From NCBI GenBank assembly GCA_965153455.1, contig OZ234498.1, positions 10,478,001-10,542,000 of the forward strand: DNA of 64,000 bases, given 5' to 3'. The stretch is from Sphagnum compactum (lineage: Eukaryota; Bryophyta; Sphagnopsida; Sphagnales). The position numbers and the translations under genes were made by a program. The notes under the pieces are model-generated. The model worked only from the letters and a program-made list of their open reading frames with translations, had not been told where the DNA came from and did not search any database. How positions within the stretch are numbered: the first letter of the stretch is position 1; every line of letters starts with the position of its first letter. This document shows, piece by piece, positions 38,573-49,061 of the stretch.

Positions 38573-41550
38573 GAGGGTGCAACTTAATGCAAAAAAATAA
38601 ATAAATTATAACTCACTTCAATGTAAATAGGGTGTCAAGAATTGGATTATGAAAATATATCTAGAATATTTTTAATTTTGATAAAATTTTATCTTAATAT
38701 TTTATTATTTCATAGCATTGAAAAATGGCCCTTTATCTCACATGCTTCATAAAACATACAAAGAGCAACCTCTCCAAGCATCATTACACTTTCGTGCCAA
38801 TTTTATTATGTAGTTGGAGATGAATGCAGATGCAATGGGTCTTACAAGCCATTTTATCTCTTCTGACATTGACATAGGGTCTTATGGAAAGACACAAGAT
38901 CCTTTCACCCTTGACATTTGACAAATTTGCAACAAGTGCAATTGGATGGTTAGATCCAAAAGTGATCGCGTTTGTTGCATAGATTATATGATCCACCCAA
39001 TGTGGATGATGAAGAAGATTGAAACATGTTTGGCTTGATGAGGGGGCAAGAAAGCTTGAACAGTTCTCCAATGAACAACAACATTTCAAGGGTGCAATAT
39101 TCAAAGGCAAATAAATTAATTCTAGACAAGGATTTGACAATGTATTCAATTGGTGTGATGAAGAATCCTAGTCCTTAATTTCTTGAGATTCTTGCAAGTA
39201 AGAAAACAGATATTACATTTCAATACATTGAAAGATAAGAAGGTTTAGCAACATGTTCTAGAGTTAATAATCTCTAAGATGCAATTATATATGTGCTAAA
39301 TATAATTGTTTTGGTCAAAACCCCCTTTGCATCCAATACATTGGTGTTGGGAGCTAGACAACCTTATGTTTAACAATGGGGTTTGAGAGGATGTAGTGTT
39401 ACTGTAAAGAAGAGCTACTTTTCACCATTCCTAATTTTTCATTTTAGTAAGTGTTCACTAGAGCTATCTGGCTACCATATATGACTTTTGTGTAATGGGA
39501 TAATTCATGCCTACAAATATGTCAAGTGATGATTCCAACTCCAATAGAGTTGTTAATATCACTTGTTTCAAAGCCAACCATTTGAAATTGACAACAATAG
39601 CATTTGCAAGGTTGATGCATATCAAATTGGTGATTATGAACATGTTGTTTAAGTTTATTACACATAAGTTGTGAATGGGATTGGTGTTAGCAACCATCAT
39701 GATTTTAGCATACTACTACACATGTTGTCATATAAAATTTCACCATAACTTATACACATCAAGTACTATGAACATTAAATTTTTAAATAGAAAAAAAATG
39801 ATTTTTGAAAACAAAAGTTTAGAAAAAACTAGCATGAAAGTTGAAGTGTAGTCAATTCCCCAAGTTTAATCTCTCTTCATGAGATAAGGAATCACAATGA
39901 AGACTCAAATTTTGGAGTAGTTGCCAAGTCCCAATATTATGCAAAAATGTTTGAAAAGTTTAGTGACAAATCTTGTAGACAAAAACAAAAGATATTCATG
40001 AAAGAAACTTTACTAAGGAAACAAACAAGATTAAATAAACATGCAATCAAAAAATCAAAGAAACCAACAATAAAACAAACACAAATACAATGAACAAACA
40101 AGCAAATGAATGAATGAATGAAAGAAAGATAAAAAGCTTGCCTATAATCATAATCAAATTATTTGATGACTTTCGAGAATTGTAAAAAATTTAAACTTCA
40201 AATATGCACAAGGCAAAGGTGCACAAAACAAGGAGTTGAAAACCGAGAACCAAAGAGCGATAATGTAAGACCAAGAGCCAACAAGTAAGAACATGGGACT
40301 AGAGGCCAACAAGTTGAAACACAAGATGAAGAACCAATAAACAAGAACATGGGACTAGAGGCCAACAAGTTGGAACACAAGATGAAGAACCAATAAACAA
40401 GAACATGAGACCAAAAGTTGATGAGCAAAAACATAAATTCAATAGCCTATTAAACACATAATTAATTCACATTTAAATGAAAGTGGCAAGTCTTGCTTAA
40501 CAAAGTGTGTGGGTTCATATATGTACTCAATTTGTCCATAGTTAAAAGTGATTGTCTATTGTGCTCACTTCCCCAATCCACATAATTGCCTCACTTCAAC
40601 CTATTAGTCCTACTCAATTAAACAATAGACAACATACAATAAATAGACTACAAATAATGTAAGGCTTCATTCTAACGTTTTTCTTTTCTTACAACTACCA
40701 TTTTGTTTTCTAAAATATATCTCAAAGGGAGGATCTTCATGCATAAAAAAGACTTTACAATTAGTGACATTGCATACCCACAACCTTTCTCCCCATATTT
40801 TTATTTCAACTTCCAAGTACAAGTGTTTTGCTTCAACCTTTTAAGAATTCCCGAAAACCTTAAGCCAATTTACAATTCAAAAAGACATTTTCTTATCCAT
40901 GTTTTTTTGGTTCAAACCACAAAAATCAAAGTGGAAAGAATTCAAGAAAAAACTATAGACACATATGCACATGTGAAGATTTTCTCCTCCCTTACCTGCC
41001 TCTTATTTGACTTTAACAAAAATCAGCATTACACAAAAATGACTTCAAGTTCCTATTCCTTCCCTCCTCCCTTTTTTTCTCATTTTATTAATATTTTTTT
41101 CTTATATCCTCGGCTATAACATGAAGGAAGACCCCATCACCTCCAAAAACTTGAGTGCCTTCCCCCATCAAAATTTCCATGCCTCCCTCTTCTTATTTCC
41201 AAAAGTCTTCCATCGCCAATCATTATGGTCACCCTTTTTCTGCCCTTAAAAAACATTTTCATAAAAAGCTCCACTCAAAGTTCTTGCTACCAAGCCCCCC
41301 TCGCTTGCCACATGTCATTTCTTGGTTCTCTAACTTTGTCAACACTTTAATTAGTGTAAACAATTTGCTTGCTAAGGGAATATAATCTTTCTCTATTTTA
41401 TGGAACACATGAAATAAAGTGGCATTTTATGAAATAATAAAATACTGATAGAATATTTTATTAAGATTGAAAATCTTTCAAAAATATTTGAGATATATTT
41501 GCATTATTCAAGTAAATTAAAAAAATAAAAATCCTCAATAAGTTGCACCT
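38573..41550. mobile_element. TIR element of about 3 kb with GGTGCAACTTA ends
   Basis: The left end at 38573 reads GGGTGCAACTTAATG and the right end, in reverse, reads AAGGTGCAACTTATTG (41534-41550). The similarity continues inward for about 180 bases with common blocks such as TTTTATTATTTCATA and CTTTAT(C/T)TCA(C/T)(A/G)TG(C/T)TTC, so these are long imperfect terminal inverted repeats. The interior, including a frame at 38784-39149 and a proline-rich frame at 41155-41385, has no recognised transposase. A 56-bp tandem repeat lies inside. A related left end occurs at 46731. Confidence 0.6.
40291..40415. repeat. 56-bp tandem repeat
   Basis: The unit starts ACATGGGACTAGAGGCCAAC and recurs with starts at 40291, 40347 and 40403. 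The first two copies differ by one base; the third is partial. A further degenerate half unit precedes it. Confidence 0.85.
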
Positions 41551-41606
41551 TATAATGTTTTTACACATCATTTGGAGAAATGGAAGCAAATTCTTTTTGA
41601 TAGGTT

Positions 41607-41896
41607 ATCACAAACTTTGCATCCAACAATTTGATAATGGAATCATGTGAATTATTTTTCATATATTCATCATTTTTGCACATAGATGTTGTGTGTTTAA
41701 AACATGTTTGAAACACATATAAATATGATGAAATGTTTTTATTCATTATGAAAATGAATAAAAATGTTTCATCATGTTTATATGTGCTTCAAACATGATT
41801 AAAATGCACGACATTTATGTGCAAAAACTTCAAACTTATGAAGAATGAATTTCACTCAATTTTCATTACTAAATCATGGGATGCAAAGTTTGTGAT
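41607..41896. mobile_element. MITE-like foldback, copy 1 (ATCACAAACTT ends)
   Basis: A 290-bp unit with ends ATCACAAACTTTGCATCC (41607-41624) and its exact reverse complement (41879-41896). Almost the whole unit folds back on itself, with the turn near 41750. No coding capacity. Related copies lie at 42568 and 49180. Confidence 0.8.
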
Positions 41897-42567
41897 GATT
41901 TTAGTATTGACACCTTGGCATTATATATATTATCAATTGTGTTATCATATTTGGTGTGTGTTCATTATTAGTTATCTTGCCATTAGTTGTCCATTGCTTT
42001 ATCTATGAAGTCTAAACTCCTAACAATTTAAACACAATAAATTTTTAATTTCTTAGACCCTTATTGACCAAGTCTCTTTCATTCAAAATTATATGGTTTT
42101 TATGTATATGTGATACTAGTATTTACATGGTGTTATGTACATTTGGATATGAATACAAAATATACCCATGCTTAATAAAATCAACAAGTAAAAGTGCAAG
42201 ATTCAAAACTTGATAAGCACAAATGCATGATCATAAGTTGATGAACAAGAAAAATAAATGGAATGAATAGTAGGAAGGAAAAGGAGGAGAAAAAGAGGAT
42301 TGTGAGAAAAGGACGAGGGAAAAATTCAAGAGGAGCTTTTAAAAGATTTATGATTCAAAACACAAGAGTTTCAAGTAAATAAAAAAATTAAAATACACAT
42401 CAAGAACATAAGACAACTATTGTGTGACATCACTTTAAACCTTAAACTCCATTGAAAACTTTACTTTAAAAACTTATAAATCTTAGCCTAAAACCTAAAA
42501 TTTAAAACGTAAACCTCACCTACCACTTAGATACTAAACCTTACCTACTATCAAATTTAGACCCTTA

Positions 42568-42828
42568 ATCATAAACTTCTTATCCCACAATTTGATAATA
42601 AAAATCGTGCAAAAATCATTTTTTCATGAGTTAATTATTTTTACACATAAATGTCATGTGTTTAAAACATATATGATGCATGAATAACTTGAAACTATTT
42701 TATTATATTTATATGTGCATCACACATGTTTTATACACATGAAATCCATGTGCAAAAAACAAGAACCCATGAAAAAATAGATTTTGTGCGAATTTCAAAC
42801 AAACCAATGAAATTAGGAAGTTTGTGAT
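42568..42828. mobile_element. MITE-like foldback, copy 2
   Basis: A 261-bp unit ending ATCATAAACTT on the left and AAGTTTGTGAT on the right. Its middle shares ACACATAAATGTCATGTG and TTTATATGTGCATCA with copy 1. Confidence 0.7.
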
Positions 42829-43000
42829 GCTAGACCTCTAGACCCCTAACCATAGTTCAAGCCCTTAACTGTAAAGCGGCCCTTAGAAAGGATCAGGATA
42901 GTCGGCCTTGAAGACTTGCAACTGATTCTTTAGTCTGCGAGGTGAAGGGAAGGGACGAGACAAGGGAAGCTGTTTCTGGAAGCTGTCGGATTTTGAAGCT

Positions 43001-44344
43001 ATGGCGAAAACATGGCTGTTGGTGGTGCTGGTGAACACGTTGCTGGTGTTTGTGTCGACTGGTATCCGGGCTGAGGTGCTAGGAGAAGCGAAGTGTGAAG
43101 ATTTAGGGTTCACAGGGCTTGCTTTGTGCTCGGACTGTGACTCTCTGGCTGAATACGTCAAGGACCAAGGTAGGACGGAGGATCAGAGTACCACGCTCGC
43201 ACATAACCTTCCTCTATCTATCTATCTATCTATCTATCTATATGGTTTTTTGCACTTTGCAAAATGGGGAATCTTCTGAATCTCAATCTGCAATCTCTTT
43301 GATTGTAGAATTGGAGACGGATTGTCGGAAGTGTTGCACGCCAGAAGCTGAAGATGCCATCAGCAAGGTATGTATCTATATATGTTTTAGGGTTTATCAA
43401 ACCCTAATTTCATCTCAGTGTTTGCTTTGTAGTTTTTGGCCTGTTTCAGTGTCGTTGAGTTCATTGCTGTGGGCCTTTGTACATAGGGTTTACCAAACCC
43501 TAATTTCATCTCAGTGTTTGCTGTATATTTTTTGTGCTTGTTTCAGCACTTGTTAAGTTCACTGCTGTGGGCCTTTGTAGTACAGCAAAATGTGAACTCA
43601 TGATTAGGGTCTAATTGCCATCTGTGTTTCACTTTTCCAACCCCTGGCAGGTCATGTATGCAGGAGCACTTCTGGAGATTTGTATGAGAAAGCTGGTGTT
43701 CTACCCAGATGTTCAAACCTTTATTGATGATAGATTGAAACAGTTTCGGGAAGTCGTGGACATACAATACCGCTACGGGTCTCCTCCCAAGCTTATCTTG
43801 AAGGATGAGAAGGGCAACCACAAGGAAACCATTCGGTAGGCTTTACTGTTACCCTGTTGATCTCCATGTTAATCAATCCAAATCCATGAGTGCATAGCAG
43901 AGTTGAGCTCTCTTTGTTTTTCTTTGTACTACCACACTTTGAAGCCTGGAGCCTTTTTTTGGTGATGAGATGTAGGTAGGATATGAGTGAGTTGATGGCA
44001 AAGATCCATCCTGCTAGAATAGCATCTGCAGTTAATATTGCTTTTAAGGTGCATGTGGATTTTGCAATGGTGTGGTGTGAGGTTTTAGAAAGGATTTGCT
44101 TGTTGTGAACCTTTTTTTGCAAATAGAGACACTTATCACATGGCAGCAACTAGATGACCTCTGGCCATCACTATGTGAAGTAGTTAGGTCAATGTGCGAT
44201 ATTGATGATGTGATATTACCTTGATATCTTAACTCTTGTTTGTTTCTACATGTGGAAAATGAGTGCAGGATTGACAACTGGAAAACAGATCAGATTGAGC
44301 AGTTTTTAGTGGAGAAAGTGAAACACAGCTCAACAACGAGTTGA
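43001..44344 (+). CDS. SELENOF-like (15-kDa selenoprotein family) protein, four exons
   Basis: Exons at 43001-43169, 43309-43367, 43651-43835 and 44269-44344, all with GT-AG introns, give a 162-residue protein ending in TGA. Residues 2-24 form a signal peptide. Residues 32-66 hold the cysteine-rich domain (CSDCDSLAEYV, TDCRKCC) that binds UGGT in animals. From residue 77 follows a thioredoxin-like domain with GALLEICMRKLVFYPDVQTF and PPKLILKDEKGNHKETIRID. In animals the redox motif is Cys-Gly-Sec; here it is C87-M88-R89, so there is no selenocysteine, as in other plant homologues. The product probably acts in ER protein quality control. Codon use and intact splice sites suggest a living gene. 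Confidence 0.88.
43205..43242. repeat. CTAT microsatellite in SELENOF intron 1
   Basis: About eight perfect CTAT units in the first intron of the SELENOF-like gene. Confidence 0.9.
43389..43600. repeat. 106-bp tandem duplication in SELENOF intron 2
   Basis: Two copies begin AGGGTTTA(T/C)CAAACCCTAATT at 43389 and 43495 and both end GCTGTGGGCCTTTGTA. They differ at about 15 positions. Confidence 0.85.
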
Positions 44345-46290
44345 TGCCATGTTGGAGCAATTTCTCTAGTCTCTAAAGGATTTGCATGTATGTGCTTCAT
44401 AGACACCTGTGGTTCATTGTTTATTGCTGTTTGTGCTATGGATCTCACATGGGTTTTTTATCTGGAGCGATGTCACACCATAATATACTCCGTGAGATTT
44501 GCATCATGGCTGATGATGGTCAGAGTATTATTATGCGCCATTTCTGGATCATTATATGCAGTTCAATCTTCAATCTGCATTCACGCAGTCCATTCACATG
44601 GTTTTGAGGTGCAAACATCACATCCACAGGCTCTGTTCATGTAACTTGAAATTGAACACTTTGTGTAAGTAGCTAACGTTTCAAGATTGTCTGTCACCAG
44701 TTTTTGTATTCCTACAGTTCTCTTTTCTCTCTGGATGTAGCTATCAGTTCTTGTTGCTCTCACACCTTCCTTGCTCCAGATACCTTCCTTCTCTTGCCTT
44801 CATGGTACTTGGTACTATCTTCTAAAAAGCTCTATCTCTCCATCTGCAGCATTAATTCCATATGGGTGAATTTTTACTAGCTCCATTTAGTTTTTTCTAT
44901 GTTCAAAGTCATGTTTGCTTCGAATTCCAGAATTCAATGAACTGTTCTGTAGCTTGCCACTACAGGACAAGCATCAGTATGCTGGCTCCTAAGAAACCAT
45001 CAGACAAAAGTTTCTGATAACTGGCAATTGTGGGTGGATTGATTGACTGTCTGGAAGTTGGTTAAATTGGCTCATTGAAATGCCCAAGTAATTTTCCTAT
45101 AAATTGTTTGACTTCCCATTTTCTGAGAGTTTGCAAATCGAAGACAACTCCCCATTGAAACCTCATTGCAAAATTCCATAGTTAAGCTTTTGAGAAAGTT
45201 CACTGACATGGCATTCATTTACTGGCTCTGAGCAGGGCAGCCTTGGAGCCTAGCTGTTCTTATTGACCTCTTAAACTAGGTAGTTCAGTCACTATAGATG
45301 CAAAGGGTAGGTAGCAACCTTGAACCATGGTATGCTATCCTTAGCCTAAGTACAGAGGCCATCTACCTATACTCTGTGTTGAGACTAGGTACAGGGCTTG
45401 TTACAGGCTGTGTGGTTGCAAGCAGTCTTGGGTGGGTATTAGAAATGGCACCAAACCCCCGGTTCTCAGGGTGGTTCTTTAACTAACAGTTCTCAAAAAA
45501 ACTCAAATACCCTGTTCTGATGCATAACCAGGGTTCCAAGAAAATCAAAGTACCAGTTTTAGTATATAACCACAGTTCTCAGAAAATCAAAGAACTGGTT
45601 GAATAACCTTGTGTGTAAAATTATTGAGTCTTTGCCAATTCTTTCATGAAAAACTGCCAGTTCTTTGAGGGGTTTGAAACTGGAGGTTCCTTTGATTCTG
45701 AAAATTAAAAAAAACTGAACCAGAGTTTCTCTAACCTCCTAAAGTTTTCAAAAACCTTTTCAAAAAACTGGAGGTTGTGAACAAAATCAAATAACCAGCT
45801 GGTTAACACTGGTTGCAACAACCCATATTTTGCAAATCTGATGTTTGCTTAATATGGTCATTAGTCTGCTTGCAATTGTTGATAGGCCATGTCCAAGCCA
45901 GGGTCCTGAACTGTCCACAATGTTTTATTGAGCATTTTTCTAAAAGCACACACAAGGTGCATGTTCAACACCTGTGATACGGAACTGGTGAACCAGTCTT
46001 TGTGATGTTGCTGAAGTGGTAATTATCCATAAGACAAGTTAGTCAAATCTGGCTATAAACAAAATATGAAAGTAAACTATTTGAGTATCTTGCTTGTTAC
46101 ATACTGGAACTTAACATAGAAATCTGTGGATTTTTATGAAAAAATTGAAATCTGGCAACTAGAAAACTCAAAACAAACTTATTTTCCACCATTTTTTCAA
46201 AAAAATTGGCAGCTGGCCAGAAAAAAATTGATGGTTTGAACTTGATAAATATTGCAAAGAAGATTCTGGTATACATAAGGCCCAATAATT
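44345..46290. other. region downstream of the SELENOF-like gene
   Basis: About 1.9 kb without a recognised gene. The first part is likely the 3' UTR and terminator. From about 45430 to 45830 lies a repeat rich in GGTTCT(C/T)(T/A) and AACCAG motifs, related to one at 55.96-56.30 kb in opposite orientation. Confidence 0.5.
45428..45832 (+). repeat. dispersed repeat, copy A (GGGTATTAGAAA family)
   Basis: It starts GGGTGGGTATTAGAAATGGC and contains AGGGTGGTTCTTTAA, TATAACCACAGTTCTC and GGTTCCTTTGATTCTGA. The minus-strand copy at 55960-56298 has the same elements in the same order. It may be a MITE, but its ends are not clear. Confidence 0.5.
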
Positions 46291-46299
46291 TACCCTACA

Positions 46300-46378
46300 G
46301 GTGATGGCTCAGTGGTATAGCCCCTGTCTCAGACCCTGGGATCTTAAAAGGTTCTGGGTTCAAACCCCATTGGTGTGC
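46300..46378 (+). repeat. tRNA-like SINE head
   Basis: GGTGATGGCTCAGTGG resembles a Pol III A box (TGGCTCAGTGG) and GGTTCAAACCC at 46358-46368 a B box, spaced as in a tRNA. No clean cloverleaf forms, so a SINE head is likelier than a tRNA gene. Confidence 0.5.
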
Positions 46379-46730
46379 AATTGAAAGCCTTGCCAGCCAA
46401 GACAGCCCTTTGCTCGACCTTGCACTCCTATTCTGCTGAACTTCTGAGTGTGCTCCTATCCTAGCTCTATACTTGCGCAAGCCACCCAAACTTGTGTTAG
46501 CTCAAAGTTCACCCAAACCCATCTAAACTTGATTCGCTCCTAAATCTCCACTCATTAAGGACTTCCTGTAAGTTTAAGGCCTTCATGGCCACAACCCTGC
46601 CATATCTCATGGTCCAACCATAACAAGAGTCATTATTGGGACAACATATGTCGCCCCAGGACTTCCCACAAGACAACACCCCAAGGGAAGTCACTTCCAT
46701 TTTATTCCAAATGACATGCAAAAAAAATAT

Positions 46731-46905
46731 AAGGTGCAACTTATTAAAAATATATCTAATTTATAATTTATTTAAATATAAATAGGGTCTCTAATTATAC
46801 CCTTTATGAGAGTATAATTATAATATATTTAAAATACATTTACAATATACCATTGTTATATAACATATTAAAAAATACCTTTTTATCTCAAATGTTTCTT
46901 GAAAT
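46731..46905 (+). mobile_element. solitary end of the GGTGCAACTTA element family
   Basis: TATAAGGTGCAACTTATT at 46731 matches the ends of the element at 38573-41550, and the match resumes at TAAATAGGGT and CTTTTTATCTCA inside. No opposite end was found nearby. Confidence 0.5.
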
Positions 46906-47093
46906 ATACAAGTATTGACTTCTTTTGAGAATGCTCAATGTTGCCCAAAAGAGTGTTGTGGGGTGACACCAAGTGCCACCCAGGACAACTCAAGTTGCCC
47001 CAAGGGAATAAACCACAACTTGTATCCAAACAAGCCCGTGATTGTCCCAAGTCACAATCTTGAAATCCCACAACCTAATCTCATAAGGTGAAT

Positions 47094-47150
47094 TAGGGAA
47101 TCGAACCCCAACCCATTGGCTTTAACTCTCATGCTACCATGGTGGTCCCA
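47094..47150 (-). repeat. tRNA-like SINE head
   Basis: On the minus strand ACCATGGTAGCATGAGAG is followed by GGGTTCGATTCCC-like B box (GGTTCGATTCCC, 47096-47107). It looks like a Pol III promoter of a tRNA-derived SINE. Confidence 0.5.
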
Positions 47151-48049
47151 ATGCAAATCCCACACCACACGAGTCCAAAGGAGCTTGTGTGAAAAGGCAT
47201 GTCATTTACCCCCATTTTAAAGAGGTCAACAACCTTGTTGATGTTGTCAACAATTGCCCCTCAAAACAAAACAAGCCCAAGTTTACCCCATTCTAATTAC
47301 AAGTCATTTTTGGGTTAACTACTCTCTGACTTCGGTTTTATTCATGTTTGCCCTTTTTTGTTCCAACATGGGAGGAATTTAAAGTATCATTTGTACCCAT
47401 TTGTGACGTCATTAGTGATGACTTTTTCACTCCATATTTCCCCCCTTGGGTTGTTCAACTTTATGAGTCAATGTTTCCTCTTGAATCCATGTATAGGTTC
47501 CATTTGATGACCCTACGTGGCCACCATGCTGAGAAAAAGTTGTTAAACGAGCCAATAGGTAGTGCTCAATTGGGCTTTTACAAATCAAATCCTTTTACCC
47601 TTAAGGACATGGGTTGTGATTCCATGGATTGAAAATTTTGCTCTGAAAGTTTATTTTTCAATTCAAAGGCATGTCATTTAGTTTGCATTCATCATTACCC
47701 TAATCTGGTTTGATCAAATTCATATGAGTTTTTCTTTAAAGTTCAACTCCCAAGGTCCAGTTTCGTTGGTCACTATCGATTCATTTCAACATCCACTTCA
47801 TCCTTCCATGGATTAGCTTCTTGCACACCTTGACCTTGCAATTCATTTTTCTTGGGTGGATTTGTGCACCCTTATTTCAAGCACCAAGCTTAAAGGTTTT
47901 TCAAGCTTTCAACGTCATTTTTGAAAGTCGATGTCCCTATCAACACCTAGTTAAATTGGGGACCTCTCATAGGCTTTGTTTATTGTGTGTTTTCTTTTAC
48001 CCTAGGTCATGACCTTTTTTTAATTCAAACTTTTCCACCATCTCTAGCA

Positions 48050-48731
48050 AATGGTTTAGATGTGAGAGTTTCATCCATGTTGCTTCTTTTGGGTGGCATC
48101 TTTTCAACTTCACCAAATATTGTTTGCCTTGATCACCTAGTTTGTTTTGCATCAAGGAAACATCCAACCTTTCCTATGAATCTATGTTGAATGAGATCAA
48201 AACAAGGGTGGTAGGTTTGTTTTCTATCTAACCTCTTTTTATTTTCGTTGAATGACTTTAACATAAACACATGGAAGGTTGGATGTGCCACAAAAGTTGT
48301 TGGCAACAATGTATATATATCCTAATGAAGTGTGTAAATCATTTTATAGGGACTTGCATACTTTGGTATGAATCAACTTGTTAGAGCTTTAGGCATCTTG
48401 AAGTCCCAAATGTTCAACCACACAAGATCACCAACCTTGAATTCAATGTGTCACCAAATCTTATTGGTTTGTTTATCATATCTTGCATGTGCTTTCTTTT
48501 AAAAAAATTTGGCCTATGTGTTTATCTATGTATGTTTCTTGACAATCTCTAGTTCAACATCTTTACCTCATTTTCAACAAACTCCTCCAATCCTTGGGAT
48601 GGCTAAATTCATGTGTTATTTTGCTCCAATTTCCAATGCCAACTCAAAAGGACTCATCCTAGTTGTTGAATGTATTGTTGAATTGTAGTAAAAAGTCCAT
48701 TGAACCTAAATGGTCACCCCTATCTCTATGG
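48050..48731 (-). mobile_element. Ty3/gypsy chromovirus, integrase C-terminus and chromodomain
   Basis: The minus strand reads RMSPFELALEIGAK (near 48640), then FKVGDLVWLNIWDFKMPKAL (near 48420), AHPTFHVFMLKSF (near 48260), and finally QYLVKLKRCHPKEATWMKLS (near 48090), a chromodomain. These are the GPY/F-type integrase end and the chromodomain of a Ty3/gypsy chromovirus. Stops and frameshifts break it. It continues the element at 51679-52950 and is separated from it by the CACTA-like insertion. Confidence 0.75.
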
Positions 48732-49023
48732 CACTAGAAAAAATCATGTCATATGCAACTAGTCATTTTGCAAATTTGTGTAAGTACTTGTTGTTTAAAC
48801 AACTAGATTGATCATGCTTGTAATTACAAAATTGGCATATAATTTTTGGGCTATATTTTTTTATGTGCAACTAACATGCCATCAATGGTGTACAAAATGG
48901 ACACATATCATACAAATAATGACTTTAGCTAATATATACATAGCTAAGTTAATATACCCACAATATATATTTACCTAGGCTAGTAGCTAACTAGCTTAGC
49001 CAATTAGCTACATTTATGATAAT

Positions 49024-49061
<38 letters not shown>

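Noticed and set aside
40291-40415. CRISPR array
   Set aside because: The 56-bp units are directly adjacent without spacers, in plant nuclear DNA.
47348-47632. Plus-strand 94-codon frame as a gene
   Set aside because: No family match and it lies in a repeat-rich area next to retroelement remains.
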